A DNA stretch of 16,707 nt from Baffinella frigidus (GCA_026770585.1 MU646768.1:208003-224709); one strand, 5' to 3'; numbered from the stretch's first letter, positions 6,620 to 12,514 are shown. Notes: generated by a model from the letters alone, not told the origin. Made by a program: numbers and translations.

Positions 6620-6758
6620 CCACTCGAGGCCAGAAACGTGACTATTTTAAAACAGGAATTCTTTTACAAGTGGAAAAAAAGGTGTGTAGTAATTTTTACA
6701 CAAGTAGGGGCGTTCGGTCACGTGTCTGACAGAAATCTGTCAGATACGTGACCAAGCC
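6620..6758. mobile_element. Family B fold-back, copy B1, right part lost
   Basis: Starts CCACTCGAGGCCAGAAACGT and continues GACTATTTTAAAACAG, ATTCTTTTACAAGTG, GTGTGTAGTAATTTTTACAC and the 38-bp palindromic core (6716-6753). It then stops and joins the I3 fragment. The core stem TGTCTGACAG/CTGTCAGATA is unlike other B copies. Confidence 0.8.
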
Positions 6759-6761
6759 GAT

Positions 6762-6831
6762 CTTCCTTGACTCGGCGCCGCACAAAGAAGAGCACAAAAA
6801 GAGGTCGTCCTCTTGCCAGATCCACCCAGCG
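6762..6831 (-). pseudogene. Fragment I3 of the EDLFF exon family
   Basis: Matches the segment encoding WQEEDLFFVRRRV but carries an insertion of roughly 13 bases (AGCACAAAAAGAG region) that breaks the frame. Element H3 is inserted at its end next to GAT. Confidence 0.4.
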
Positions 6832-6984
6832 GACTTCGAAGGGATTTTTTCAACAACCCTTCAGCGATAAGACATACGACCCTACGGTAGGCAATCCGTA
6901 GGGACATAGGGGGGGTTTCCTACAGATAAGGTAACGGAAACTCGGCCCAAAATGGGCCGAAAATCCCCTCGTAGCCCGCTGTGG
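6832..6984. mobile_element. Family H fold-back, copy H3, possible TSD GAT
   Basis: Opposite orientation to H1. It contains GACCCTACGGTAGGCAATCC plus GTAGGG, GGTAACGGAAACTCGGCCCA plus AAATGGGCCGA, and ends AGCCCGCTGTGG. GAT flanks it (6829-6831, 6985-6987). The left end is CCACCCAGCGG, one base off consensus. Confidence 0.8.
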
Positions 6985-7247
6985 GATCTTCCTGGACGTT
7001 GCAAAAAGAAGAGGTCCTCCCCACTCGAGGCTGGAAGAGGGAGTATTTTAAATGTGGGATTGTTAAATTTAGTACCAGTCACGGGCAGGCTTGGTCACGT
7101 ATCTCAAGGAATACCGGGAGATACGTGACCAAACGCCCCCATTTGTGTGAAAATTACTACACATCTATTTCCCCCCCTTCACTTGTAAAAGAATCCCTGT
7201 TTTAAAATAGTCACGTTTCTAGCCTCGAGTGGTCCTCTTGCCAGATT
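6985..7247 (-). pseudogene. Fragment I4 of the EDLFF exon family, split by B2
   Basis: On -, 7247-7233 then 7020-6985 gives the IWQEEDLFF portion and continues to the EDP portion with a 5-bp deletion that breaks the frame. Element B2 separates the two pieces with TCC repeated on both sides. Confidence 0.4.
7021..7232. mobile_element. Family B fold-back, copy B2 (212 bp), TSD TCC
   Basis: Complete copy, ends CCACTCGAGGCTGGAAG and CTAGCCTCGAGTGG. TCC flanks it (7018-7020, 7233-7235). The interior has TTAAATTTAGTACCAGTCAC plus GGGCAGG, the 38-bp core (7093-7130) and AAAATTACTACACA. The core stem TATCTCAAGG/CCGGGAGATA pairs at 8 of 10. Confidence 0.85.
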
Positions 7248-7282
7248 TGATGCGTAAAGATCCAAGTTGAACCTTGTTTGTT

Positions 7283-7359
7283 GCTATCTTGAGGGTGGAA
7301 TGTGCTATCCCAGCCTCGGCATAGCTTTAACATAGCACACACCCAACCCCTAAGAGAGC
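7283..7359. mobile_element. Fold-back MITE family G, copy G2 (77 bp)
   Basis: GCTATCTTGAGGGTGG pairs loosely with the strand ending CACCCAACCCCTAAGAGAGC. The inner hairpin GTGCTAT...ATAGCAC includes GGCATAGCTTTAACATAGCA, matching the AGCTTTAAAATAG core of G1. Confidence 0.65.
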
Positions 7360-7413
7360 AAAAAAAAGGCGACATAAAATAAACCTGTTTGCACATGAGG
7401 TTGGCTTGTGTTA

Positions 7414-7545
7414 CCACCCTGGAGGCAACTTATGGGCAAATCGGTGGTTTCTTAAGTCAACTCCGATACAAATGCCGGTCCCGGAATCCGGGCGCATCTG
7501 AGGGAGATTGACTTACGATTTGCCCCTGGGTTGCCTCCAGGGTGG
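7414..7545. mobile_element. Fold-back element U (132 bp)
   Basis: CCACCCTGGAGGCAAC pairs with GTTGCCTCCAGGGTGG (16 bp perfect). Inward, GGGCAAATCG pairs with CGATTTGCCC, CTTAAGTCAACTCC pairs with GGAGATTGACTTA, and CCCGGAATCCGGG forms the tip. Another member of the group starting CCAC. Confidence 0.8.
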
Positions 7546-7755
7546 ACCTGTTTCCATATGAGGGTGGCATCCCTCTCGATTTAATTTCGGACCAAGACAG
7601 AATCTGCCCCGCTATCTTAGGCTCCCCACGCGGCAGGTAAGGGTGTATATGCTATTTCAGGCATCAAACGATGCTATCTTACGCCTTTTCATCAGGACAG
7701 ATTCTGGTATGGTCCGAGATGAGATTTTCCTCATGGGACCCGCGTCCTCAGCGCG
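7546..7755. repeat. Inverted repeat with mixed interior
   Basis: CGGACCAAGACAGAATCTG (7588-) pairs with CAGATTCTGGTATGGTCCG (to about 7718) at 17 of 19. Between them GCTATCTTA occurs twice in direct orientation (7611, 7671), resembling family G ends. 7719-7755 (GAGATGAGATTTTCCTCATG onward) has no assignment. Confidence 0.5.
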
Positions 7756-7881
7756 CCACGCCAGAGGGCTCGAAACGTCCACTTTTGACATCTTTCAGGG
7801 GAAATCCCCTGAATACTTAAGTCAACGACGCCAGATCTGGCGTGGATAAGGCGTCGGTTTCCCTGGAGCCCTCTGGCGTGG
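7756..7881. mobile_element. Fold-back element family E, copy E1 (126 bp)
   Basis: Perfect 16-bp ends CCACGCCAGAGGGCTC and GAGCCCTCTGGCGTGG. Inside are GGGGAAATCCCC, CTTAAGTCAAC and the 20-bp palindromic core 7826-7845 (CGACGCCAGA/TCTGGCGTGG). Other members are E2, E3 and E4. Confidence 0.85.
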
Positions 7882-7920
7882 CACTGTCCACCGAGGGAGT
7901 GCAGAGGATGGCAGCCACGA

Positions 7921-8061
7921 CCTTATCCGGGGAAACCTATTTCTTTCGTTTGATGGCAACGAAAATTACTGCACAAATGCTTCAACATTACTAATAAGAA
8001 CGAATTGTGTAGCAATTTTCGGTGCCATCAAATGAAAGAAAAATAGGTTTCCCCGGATAAA
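7921..8061. mobile_element. Family A fold-back, copy A2
   Basis: CTTATCCGGGGAAACC pairs with GGTTTCCCCGGATAAATAC. In reverse orientation its tip and flank match A1, including the C-run and GTATTTATCC, so exon plus element were copied together as an inverted duplicate of 3443-3714. On - the right border is GGATAAG|GTCGTGGCTGCC, so an intron from the donor at 8098 to 7921 is plausible. Confidence 0.85.
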
Positions 8062-8098
8062 TACGGGCGCATGGCGGGGGGGGGGGGGCAGCGCGAAC

Positions 8099-8181
8099 CT
8101 TGCGGGAACAGCAGTATAGACCACTTGACCCCCCCGATCTCGAAGGGCGGGCTGTTGACGCTGATGAACATGGCCAGCATC
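8099..8181 (-). CDS. MATH domain N-terminal exon, inverted paralogue
   Basis: On - it runs from the acceptor GGATAAG (end of A3) to CAAG|GTTCGC: one base, 27 codons, one base. It reads MLAMFISVNSPPFEIGG then VKWSILLFPQ, the SppFevGGykW...lFPqG start of a MATH domain. Length and sequence differ from the + exon at 3443 only upstream of PF, and splice phases are identical. It is therefore a diverged copy in opposite orientation inside the large intron of the + gene, perhaps part of a second gene or a transposed fragment. Confidence 0.6.
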
Positions 8182-8324
8182 CTTATCCGGGGAAACCGAT
8201 TTTTCTTTCATCTGATGGCAATGAACATGACTACACAGTTCGTCCCCACTAGTAATATTAAAAAAATGTGTAGTAATTTTCGTTGCCATCACATGAAAGA
8301 AAAGTAGGGTTCCCCGGATAAGAC
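8182..8324. mobile_element. Family A element A3, itself a GT-AG intron on the - strand
   Basis: Read on -, the element runs GTCTTATCCGGGGAACCC to GGTTTCCCCGGATAAG, so the terminal repeat supplies both GT and AG. The upstream flank GAGCTAG and downstream GATGCTGG give an in-phase join (AGG codon) into the MATH exon. The element is about 143 bp and occupies the intron exactly. The tip has ACTAGTAATATTAA. This is the best introner-like case in the window. Confidence 0.75.
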
Positions 8325-8412
8325 CTAGCTCGGCCTGAATAGAACCGGGCGCGCCGTACGCCATCAAAGCTTTTCAGCTGCCCGCCGCTACCGAGCGAGG
8401 ACGGGACACGAT
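8325..8412 (-). CDS. Possible exon upstream of the - strand MATH fragment
   Basis: In the phase required by the A3 splice it reads VPSSLGSGGQLKSFDGVRRA then RFYSGRAR into MLAMF. An in-frame stop lies just upstream (TAA, about 8415), so the start is a splice acceptor I cannot fix, or the segment is a remnant. Not recognised beyond its position before MATH. Confidence 0.35.
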
Positions 8413-8598
8413 TTTAAAAACTTTAACCTGCATCCTGAAGGAAATGGACTATTAAGATGAAAAGTCAGGACCGGAATCCCGGTCCTGGATGTCTTATATG
8501 TGCCGAGTTGGCTCGACAGCGGTTTGCACAGGAAGTTCTGTTTTGAAATGTGTTTTATGGCGAGGCCGGCGTTACTCACACAACCTAAGAATTGTTAA
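8413..8598. repeat. Little content; one palindrome
   Basis: CAGGACCGGAATCCCGGTCCTG (8467-8488) is a hairpin with a short AT-containing tip, similar in style to CCCGGAATCCGGG in element U. Nothing else is recognised. Confidence 0.4.
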
Positions 8599-8778
8599 CT
8601 TAAGGTCGGTAGGCTTATACGATTGTTAACTTATAGACTCAGGGAATTGTTAACTTATAGACTCAGGGTGAGGCGACACGCGAGAGCAGAAAGATGCTCT
8701 AGAGAGTCACCTACCCAGAGTCATATATCACCGAGTATACAACAGTATACGAAGATTAAGGTCGGTAGGCTTATACGC
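8599..8778. repeat. Family F repeat, - orientation, with direct duplications
   Basis: 8640-8757 is the inverse of 4208-4321. TTAAGGTCGGTAGGCTTATA plus CG flanks it on both sides (8599-, 8757-) like a long direct duplication. GATTGTTAACTTATAGACTC-type units repeat at about 8620 and 8643. Confidence 0.7.
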
Positions 8779-8808
8779 CCTCAATAAATACATCATATGG
8801 AGCTAGAC

Positions 8809-8957
8809 GACACTCATCTCGGAAGACAACTGAATCAGTTCCTTTTCAAAGGGGGTTGAATAGGAGAAATTACTTAGGGCATAGTAGATTTAATTAGGCC
8901 TCCTAATTAAAGGAACAGGTCTAATTAGGGAACTGATTCAGTCATCATTCGAGATGG
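8809..8957. mobile_element. Fold-back element with nested R-type sequence
   Basis: CATCTCGGAAGACAACTGAA plus TCAGTTCC pairs with GGAACTGATTCAGTCATCAT plus TCGAGATG (about 24 of 28). Inside, TTTAATTAGG-CC-TCCTAATTAAA is a palindrome, and ATAGGAGAAATTACTTAGGG plus CATAGTA is the inverse of repeat R seen at 13913 and 16551. Confidence 0.65.
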
Positions 8958-8970
8958 ACAGCCCCCCGTG

Positions 8971-9360
8971 CCACACAGAGGACTACAAAGGGGTTTCATG
9001 AATAACCCGAAAGTGGATGCTCCATAGACCCTACGGTAGGAAATACCGTAGGGACATGGGGGGTTGGTTTCCTGTGGACCCACTCGAGGCTGGAAGAGGG
9101 GGTATTTTAAATGTGGGGTTGTTAGATTTGGTACCAGTCACGGGCAGGTTTGGTCACATCCCCGCTCGAATTCGAGCGGGGTCGTAACCAAACGCCCCTA
9201 TTGTACGGAAATTACTACACCCCTATTTTCTTTCTTCACTTGTAAAGGACTGGTACATTTAAAACTTTTAAAATAGTCACATTTCTAGCATCGAGTGGAC
9301 ACGGTAACGGAAAGTCGTTGCGAATCGGGCCGAAATCTCCCTTCGTAGCCCGCTGTGCAG
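8971..9360. mobile_element. Family H fold-back, copy H4, split by B3
   Basis: Begins CCACACAGAGGACTACAAAG. It contains ACCCTACGGTAGGAAATACC plus GTAGGG up to CCTGTGGAC (9079), then resumes after B3 with ACGGTAACGGAAAGTCG and CCCTTCGTAGCCCGCTGTG. Removing B3 with one AC restores spacing equal to H3. The right end merges into element N1. Confidence 0.75.
9080..9298. mobile_element. Family B fold-back, copy B3 (219 bp), nested in H4, TSD AC
   Basis: Ends CCACTCGAGGCTGGAAG and TTCTAGCATCGAGTGG, AC on both sides (9078-9079, 9299-9300). The core 9152-9189 holds TCCCCGCTCG-AATT-CGAGCGGGGT, a perfect 10-bp stem unlike other B copies. Confidence 0.85.
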
Positions 9361-9516
9361 AGACGTTGGCCACGGGAAATAATGGGAAATCGAGAAATTG
9401 GAGCCATTTTGTCAACTTTTGAGAAATTCATTGTACTAAATTTCTCAGAAGTTGACAAAATGACTCCAATTTCTCGATTTCCCATGATTTCCCGTGGCCA
9501 ACTTCTCTGCACAGCG
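9351..9516. mobile_element. Long fold-back element N1 (arms about 77 bp)
   Basis: Arms 9351-9428 and about 9439-9516 match at all but four positions. They run CGCTGTGCAGAGA, GTTGGCCACGGGAAAT, ATGGGAAATCGAGAAATTGG and CATTTTGTCAACTT. The loop is about 10 nt. The outer CAGCG..CTAG motif resembles family H ends. Confidence 0.85.
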
Positions 9517-9540
9517 CTCTAGCCCGCTGTGTGGCCTTCG

Positions 9541-9690
9541 TAGAGCGCTGTGCAGAGAAGTTGGAGCCATTTTGTCAACTTTTGAGAAATTTAGTACCAT
9601 GAATTTCTCAAAAGTGGACAAAATGGCTCCAATTTCCTCATTTCCCCATTTTTCGGTGGCCGACTTCTCTGCACAGCGCTCTAGCCCGCT
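9541..9690. mobile_element. Fold-back element N2, asymmetric
   Basis: Same family as N1. The left arm lacks the roughly 30-bp GGCCACGGGAAATAATGGGA stretch that the right arm keeps (as GGTGGCCGACTTCTC and CCCATTTTTC). The stem from GGAGCCATTTTGTCAACTTT to AAAGTGGACAAAATGGCTCC remains. Confidence 0.75.
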
Positions 9691-9699
9691 GTGTGGCAT

Positions 9700-9796
9700 T
9701 CGATTTCCCATTATTTCTCGTGGCCAACTTCTCTGCACAGCGCTCTAGCCCGCTGTGCGCATGCCACACAGCGAGCTAGAGCGCTGTGCAGAGAAG
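9700..9796. repeat. N-family fragment ending in a 30-bp palindrome
   Basis: A solo right arm (CGATTTCCCATTATTTCTCG, TGGCCAACTTCTCTGCACAG) is followed by arms 9728-9757 and 9767-9796, which match at 29 of 30 with a short loop. This hairpin is formed from outer ends of two N elements fused head to head. Confidence 0.75.
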
Positions 9797-10135
9797 TGTT
9801 CAAGCGCGCACGCACCCACACGCCCTCCGAAGTGGACCAAACCGAGGATGTGGCCCGCGCGATTTCCAGGCGGTTTCAGGCGGGCGCTCACGGTGGGTTT
9901 CCAGGGGTCATGCCAGGTCACAGGTTGAAATTTCATGTAACTACGTGTAGTTACGATCGATCTTCGAGTAAGGTTGTCGAAGATCGATCTTCGAGTAAGG
10001 TTGATGCTACCCGGGAAACACGCCAAAAGTGGTGGGAATCCACTGTTACTTCTTAAGTTCACAGAGGTTCCACTTTTGCTTTGAGACGTTCCACTCTCGA
10101 CTTTTGTCTCGGTAGAGGAATCGGAGCTCCTGCCA
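9797..10135. repeat. Short tandem and palindromes; otherwise unassigned
   Basis: GTAACTACGTGTAGTTAC (9937-9954) is a palindrome. GATCGATCTTCGAGTAAGGT plus TG occurs twice (9955-, 9981-). CCAAAAGTGG (10024-) pairs with CCACTTTTG (10070-). GGGAAACACGCCAAAAGT also occurs inside element M as AGGAAACACGCCAAAAGT. No gene is recognised. Confidence 0.5.
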
Positions 10136-10326
10136 TGCGGAATTTAAAACTTCTGTACCACGATAAGCCATCTAAACCCTTTTAACGCCAACGAGTGTGT
10201 GTGTGAATAGGGAACTTACGACCGGGCGTGCGGAATTTTAAAAGTCTGTACCACGATAAGCCGTATAAACCCTTTTAACGCCAACGAGTGTGTGTGTGTG
10301 AAAAGGGGACTTACGACCGGGCGTGG
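10136..10326. repeat. Two tandem copies of a 90-bp unit
   Basis: Units 10136-10226 and 10227-10326 each hold GTGCGGAATTT, CTGTACCACGATAAGCC, TAAACCCTTTTAACGCCAAC, GAG(TG)n and ACTTACGACCGGGC. They lie directly upstream of a MATH exon. The TG run differs in length between units. Confidence 0.8.
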
Positions 10327-10330
10327 ACAG

Positions 10331-10405
10331 AATGCGACGTACACATGCTCGGCGTGCTTCGAGTTTTCTGTCATCAGCACCAACCCCGCAGAGATCGAGT
10401 CCAAG
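10331..10405 (+). CDS. MATH domain exon, middle strand (USP7/UBP12-like gene)
   Basis: It starts after GTGGACAG and ends AAG|GTACCA: 25 codons, phase 0 to 0. It reads NATYTCSACFEFSVISTNP then AEIESK. In MATH domains this is the W-C-A-F-L-VIN strand before the segment leading to DSDWGF. It joins in phase with the exon at 12788 (ESK then SLHHNF). The neighbouring copy at 10640 reads AQFAVISTNP at the same place, nearer the family's AQFsL.vvN. Element E2 begins three bases inside the following intron. Confidence 0.6.
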
Positions 10406-10408
10406 GTA

Positions 10409-10527
10409 CCACGCCAGAGGCCTCAAGGGAAACCGACGCCTTATCCACGCCAGATCTGGCGTCGTTGTGTTCTCGGGGCTTCCCTGGAAAGATGTCAAAA
10501 GTGGATGTTTCGAGCCCCCTGGCGTGG
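10409..10527. mobile_element. Family E fold-back, copy E2, directly at a splice donor
   Basis: CCACGCCAGAGGCCTC to CCCCCTGGCGTGG, 119 bp, with the 20-bp core at 10445-10464 (CCACGCCAGA/TCTGGCGTCG). It begins at the fourth base of the intron after ESK (GTA then CCACG). It is followed by AGAACAGGATTTGGGGATAT, which also follows T1 in a paralogous copy at about 11391. Confidence 0.8.
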
Positions 10528-10549
10528 AGAACAGGATTTGGGGATATTT

Positions 10550-10645
10550 AGCTCTGCCTGAGGAAAACTGGGCTCGCCATAAATTGTTGTAGCTGCTCTT
10601 GTGTACTGGGTTTATTCTCTAAATGTATTATACGGCGAGCCCAGT
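10550..10645. mobile_element. Fold-back element S1, right end incomplete
   Basis: TAGCTCTGCCTGAGGAAAAC plus TGGGCTCGCC pairs with GGCGAGCCCAGTTT. It matches S2 (11405-11522) but lacks the final GGGCAGAGCTA. Its last bases, GAGCCCAG, double as the acceptor-like start of the next exon copy. Confidence 0.7.
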
Positions 10646-10691
10646 TTGCCGTCATCAGCACCAACCCCGATCGAGAGAGATCGAGTCCAAG
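10640..10691 (+). pseudogene. Duplicate of the MATH middle exon, frameshifted
   Basis: Reads RAQFAVISTNP, then an 8-bp duplication (GATCGAGA) shifts the frame before GAGATCGAGTCCAAG|GTACCA. The donor is intact and is followed by element E3 as E2 follows the first copy. Confidence 0.6.
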
Positions 10692-10697
10692 GTACCA

Positions 10698-10823
10698 CCA
10701 CGCCAGAGGCCTCGAAACATCCACTTTCGACATCTCTCAGGGGAAACCCCCTGAACTCCTAAGTCAACCGCGTCAGATCTGACGCGGATAAGGCGTCGGT
10801 TTCCCTCGACCATTCTGGCGTGG
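10698..10823. mobile_element. Family E fold-back, copy E3 (126 bp)
   Basis: CCACGCCAGAGGCCTCG to CGACCATTCTGGCGTGG. The outer arms pair less well than E1. The core 10768-10787 is CCGCGTCAGA/TCTGACGCGG, fully paired, with two base-pair swaps relative to the E1 core. Confidence 0.85.
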
Positions 10824-11240
10824 TAAGGTTTGGGGTTGAGCAGGTTGAGGGTTTAGTTGGGGGTTCACTAGTTGAGGGTTTACTGCAGGTTACTGCAGGT
10901 TATTGTTCCGTCTGCCCGCAGGACGGCCTGCACATCCCAGCTCTTTTTTTTGCACACAAACGGCTCCAAGAACGAGCAAACGGCTCCAAGAACGAGCACG
11001 GAATACCCCACCCAAGGGCCTGGAGTGGGAGCCCAGCTCTGTCTCTGTCTATTTGGGCTCATCGATTTGGTGAGCCCGGGCTCTTTCCCGCTCCAAAGTT
11101 GACGGGGTTGTACCGCACACCCAGCATGCCAACTTGAGAACAGCCGGCCAGCCCGAGTGAGGCAGAGCTAGACTCTATCCCCCCGCTAGCCCGCCCTTGC
11201 CCTCCAACGGAGATCAAATCGTGAATCGGCTGTTTGGCTT
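10824..11240. other. Unassigned; short direct repeats and one hairpin
   Basis: GTTGAGGGTTTA and ACTGCAGGTT units repeat at 10843-10902. A 21-bp unit (AAACGGCTCCAAGAACGAGC) occurs twice at about 10958-10998. GGAGTGGGAGCCC pairs with GGGCTC..CCCGCTCC, with GGGCTCA...TGAGCCC inside (11022-11095). GGCAGAGCTAGA near 11161 is a solo S end. No gene is supported. Confidence 0.4.
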
Positions 11241-11261
11241 CCAGCGGAGTTCGAGTCCAAG
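11241..11261 (+). pseudogene. Remnant of the MATH middle exon (PAEFESK)
   Basis: CCAGCGGAGTTCGAGTCCAA plus G then GTATCC. Only seven codons remain. The donor context is kept and element T1 starts directly after it. Confidence 0.5.
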
Positions 11262-11262
11262 G

Positions 11263-11367
11263 TATCCCTCAAGTGGCGAGTAGGCTCATACGCCCTACCG
11301 TAGGGCCCTAGGACCTGCCTAGCACCTATCGGGGGTCAATTTGGACCCCCTGGCCACTTAAGAGATA
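11263..11367. mobile_element. Fold-back element T1 at a splice-donor position
   Basis: TATCCCTCAAGTGGC pairs with GGCCACTTAAGAGATA. GGGGGTC-AATTT-GGACCCCC is an inner hairpin, and CCTACCGTAGGGCCCTAGG lies between. It is followed by a good acceptor (CGCTTCGCAG, 11394) and AACAGGATTTGGGGATAT, shared with the region behind E2. Confidence 0.7.
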
Positions 11368-11404
11368 GATCCAGTCGCTTCGCAGAACAGGATTTGGGGA
11401 TATC

Positions 11405-11522
11405 TAGCTCTGCCTGAGTAAAACTGGGCCCGCCGTGAAGTTTTTTAGCTGCTCTTGTGTACTGGGTTTCTTCTTCTCTACATGTGTTCTATGGCGAGCT
11501 CAGCTTTACTCGGGCAGAGCTA
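11405..11522. mobile_element. Fold-back element S2 (118 bp)
   Basis: TAGCTCTGCCTGAGTAAAAC plus TGGGCCCGCC pairs with GGCGAGCTCAGCTTTACTCG plus GGCAGAGCTA. CTGA|GTAAAA and GAGCTCAG at its two ends resemble splice sites. K2 starts six bases beyond it. Confidence 0.75.
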
Positions 11523-11527
11523 GAGTA

Positions 11528-11733
11528 CCACCAGCAACCCATAGCAGCTTATACCCGGGTCGGGTACTGCAGTAATTTTCAGCTAAACCGAAGAAATCTC
11601 TTCGGTATCTCCCGTCAGCAATTCGAGGTCCCTAGGGTTTCCTACCGTAGGGTCCTACGAATCAATCAAAAAAATAATTTCATTCCCGGATTCTGGCAAG
11701 GATCCAGTAAAAGCTGCTACGGGTTGCTGGTGG
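11528..11733. mobile_element. Fold-back MITE family K, copy K2 (206 bp), TSD TA
   Basis: Same length and layout as K1. Ends CCACCAGCAACCC and GGGTTGCTGGTGG, TA on both sides (11526-11527, 11734-11735). No coding capacity. Confidence 0.85.
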
Positions 11734-11853
11734 TATGGCAGCGTGGCTTGGCGAATGCAGGTTCCCGGCCGCTCCTGATTGTGATTCAGTGTTCCGTGTT
11801 GCAGTGTTTTGTTCACTCGATTCCTCACGCCAACGCCCCCCGGGTCCCGGGAC

Positions 11854-11975
11854 TCGAGTGTGTCTAGGAAGCAGACGAGTGTGTCTAGGAAACATACGAG
11901 TGTGTCTAGGAAGCAGGCGAGTGTGTCTAGGAAGCAGACGAGTGTGTTCAGGAAGCAGAAGAGTGTCTAGGAAGC
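11854..11975. repeat. 21-bp minisatellite, about six units
   Basis: Unit CGAGTGTGTCTAGGAAGCAG plus A, last units degenerate. Because 21 is a multiple of three it stays open on both strands as a seven-residue repeat (VCLGSRR on +, RHTRLLP on -). That explains the open frames here; there is no sign of a real gene. 11734-11853 upstream is unassigned. Confidence 0.85.
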
Positions 11976-11982
11976 GCATCCG

Positions 11983-12022
11983 CGAGTCGGGGATCGTGAT
12001 CGTGTGATGCATCCCCGACTCG
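11983..12022. repeat. 12-bp perfect inverted repeat
   Basis: CGAGTCGGGGAT (11983-11994) pairs with ATCCCCGACTCG (12011-12022) across a 16-nt loop, directly after the minisatellite. Confidence 0.65.
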
Positions 12023-12052
12023 AACTCGCGTTACGGGTTCGTGTACACGAGG

Positions 12053-12100
12053 TATTCGCCCGCTCAACCCTGGGCGCGTTGGTGGCAGTCGCTGCACCAC
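12053..12100 (+). pseudogene. Duplicate of the MATH DSDWGF exon start (copy a)
   Basis: TTCGCCCGCTCAACCCTGGG plus CGCGTTGGTGGCAG is the same intron end as before the intact exon at 12788, followed by only TCGCTGCACCAC (SLHH). It then runs into CCTAAACCC. Confidence 0.6.
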
Positions 12101-12150
12101 CCTAAACCCAACGCCGACATTGATATCTTTTAAAGGTAAATCTTCAAGCA

Positions 12151-12206
12151 CTAAACCCTAAACCCTAAACCCTAAACTTCACACCTAAACCCTAACCCTA
12201 AACCCA
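12151..12206. repeat. Interstitial telomere-like tract (CCCTAAA)n
   Basis: Four near-perfect CCCTAAA units at 12151-12176 and three more imperfect ones to 12205. The complement TTTAGGG is the telomere repeat of many plants and algae. A further unit is at 12099. The tract forms the end of an apparent intron: AACCCAG|TCGCTCCACCAC. Confidence 0.8.
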
Positions 12207-12207
12207 G

Positions 12208-12256
12208 TCGCTCCACCACAACTTCACGCCGGACGAATCGGACTGGGGCTTCACGG
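12208..12256 (+). pseudogene. Truncated MATH DSDWGF exon (copy b)
   Basis: Starts after CCCAG and reads SLHHNFTPDESDWGF, then diverges after TTCAC. The synonymous and Glu/Asp differences from copies c and d show that it is diverged, not a recent perfect duplicate. Confidence 0.65.
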
Positions 12257-12271
12257 ATACAGTCCATCTAA

Positions 12272-12327
12272 ATTTCTACTAGAATCTTATCCATTTTCGA
12301 TTTCTACTAGAATCTTATCCATTTGCG
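12272..12327. repeat. Two tandem copies of a 28-bp unit
   Basis: ATTTCTACTAGAATCTTATC plus CATTTTCG, then the same with one substitution. Confidence 0.75.
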
Positions 12328-12343
12328 TTGGATTCTAACCGCA

Positions 12344-12369
12344 TTTCCCCCCGGATATCCGGGGGGAAA
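12344..12369. repeat. Perfect 26-bp palindrome
   Basis: TTTCCCCCCGGAT followed by ATCCGGGGGGAAA, with no loop. It lies 37 bp before MATH exon copy c. Confidence 0.8.
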
Positions 12370-12406
12370 GGAACTCGGCGCCTGCTAAGTGGCGCGTTGG
12401 CGGCAG

Positions 12407-12475
12407 TCGCGCCACCACAACTTCACCCCGGACGACTCGGACCGGGGGTTCCACAGTTTCATCAAGCTTTCCCAA
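12407..12475 (+). pseudogene. Truncated MATH DSDWGF exon (copy c)
   Basis: Starts after GGCGGCAG and reads SRHHNFTPDDSDRGFHSFIK then LSQ. It differs from consensus at the Trp of DSDWGF (Arg here), a core residue of the domain, and breaks off after CCCAAC. Element Z follows 39 bp later. Confidence 0.65.
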
Positions 12476-12514
12476 CGTGTGATACGAATTCCAGGGATGC
12501 GCAGTTCCGTGATG

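Noticed and set aside
3443-8181. One single large inverted repeat linking 3.5-4.3 kb and 7.9-8.8 kb
   Set aside because: The MATH/A1 pair and the F pair are each inverted, but their order is not mirrored, so two separate events are needed.
9361-9796. Overlapping open frames of 75-97 residues on both strands
   Set aside because: They read through the arms of N elements. Inverted repeats give mirrored peptides, a typical artefact.
10331-10592. Reading through from the ESK exon via ENRIWGYLALPEENWARH as one protein
   Set aside because: An in-frame join is possible if E2 is the intron, but the same AACAGGATTTGGGG stretch after T1 runs into a stop, and the phase-correct continuation by homology is SLHHNF at 12788. 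I treat the stretch as intronic.
11680-12012. Open frames with a seven-residue repeat
   Set aside because: A 21-bp minisatellite gives open frames on both strands. No splice structure or recognisable domain.
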